Shown: in pieces, positions 14,019 to 14,084 of the stretch | How positions within the stretch are numbered: position 1 is the stretch's first letter | How the letters are laid out: the number at the start of each line of letters is the position of its first letter | From: an uncultured Bacilli bacterium | GTDB lineage: Bacteria > Bacillota_I > Bacilli_A > RF39 > UBA660 | Assembly: GCA_947628445.1 (NCBI GenBank) | Contig: CANQZX010000026.1 | Location: forward strand, 1 to 14,084 | Length of the DNA stretch: 14,084 bases | Direction: 5' to 3' | Made by a program: the position numbers and the translations under genes | The notes under the pieces: generated by a model | Told to the model about the DNA's origin: nothing | The model's database searches: none | Seen by the model: only the letters and a program-made list of their open reading frames with translations

Positions 14019-14084
14019 ATACTGTGTACACACAAAAATAGTAACAATTAAGTAAGTAACTTATAACTAAAAATAGAAAGATAG
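14014..14084. mobile_element. Candidate end of an insertion element interrupting the ABC ATPase gene
   Basis: From about 14014 the sequence stops resembling the ABC ATPase and has stops in the three plus-strand frames. It contains ACTGTGTACACACAAAAATAG with the palindrome TGTGTACACA (14023-14032). Ends with TGTGTA followed by A-runs occur in some IS256-type elements, but I cannot match this to a named one. The piece runs to the window edge, as expected when an assembly breaks in a multi-copy element. No transposase or second inverted repeat is visible, so this is a weak call. Confidence 0.35.

Noticed and set aside
1..14084. CRISPR array, tRNA or rRNA genes
   Set aside because: No regularly spaced direct repeats, no cloverleaf or GTTCRANNC-type T-loop with matching arms, and no rRNA-like stretch was seen on reading the window.

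Overview
The window is AT-rich DNA from a low-GC Gram-positive bacterium. It has AGGAGG-type ribosome binding sites, sigma-A-like promoters, Gram-positive-style Tad genes with no secretin, and frequent TTG/GTG starts. TGA is used as a stop (for example in two ATGA gene junctions) and Trp is TGG, so the standard bacterial code fits and the Mycoplasma code does not. An uncultured gut Bacilli/Erysipelotrichia-type lineage (RF39-like) is my best guess, but that is inference from overall gene style, not from a marker gene. Both ends look like the broken ends of an assembled contig.

Layout. (1) 1-342: the last 23 codons of a cut-off plus-strand gene, a TTCGC-rich low-complexity stretch, and a terminator for the operon that follows. 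(2) 343-8545, minus strand: a seven-gene operon transcribed right to left from a good extended -10 promoter at 8567-8595. In order of transcription it encodes a secreted single-span membrane protein, a 1084-residue secreted cysteine-rich protein, a small membrane-anchored pseudopilin-like protein, a CpaB/SAF-domain protein, a TadA/CpaF-type ATPase, and TadB-like and TadC-like inner-membrane proteins. A perfect 28-bp palindrome separates the three exported products from the four-gene assembly machine. (3) 8546-8732: divergent promoter region with an operator-like palindrome. (4) 8733-10213, plus strand: a CPBP-family membrane protease overlapping a membrane-anchored metallophosphoesterase that has lost several metal-ligand residues. 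(5) 10250-12460, minus strand: a three-gene operon of unrecognised, almost wholly helical cytoplasmic proteins that appear to share a repeat unit. (6) 12605-14018, plus strand: a SsuA/ThiY-like transporter binding protein overlapping an ABC ATPase that stops immediately after its signature motif. The sequence after the stop looks like the end of an insertion element.

How they may work together. The first operon looks like a reduced Tad (tight-adherence) apparatus dedicated to exporting or displaying the large cysteine-rich protein. No Flp prepilin, prepilin peptidase or TadZ is in the window, so these must lie elsewhere or be absent. The most unusual content is that large protein, with its duplicated C-x4-C-x2-C-x3-C module and possible thioester-type N-terminal domain, together with its anchored partner and the helical-repeat operon.
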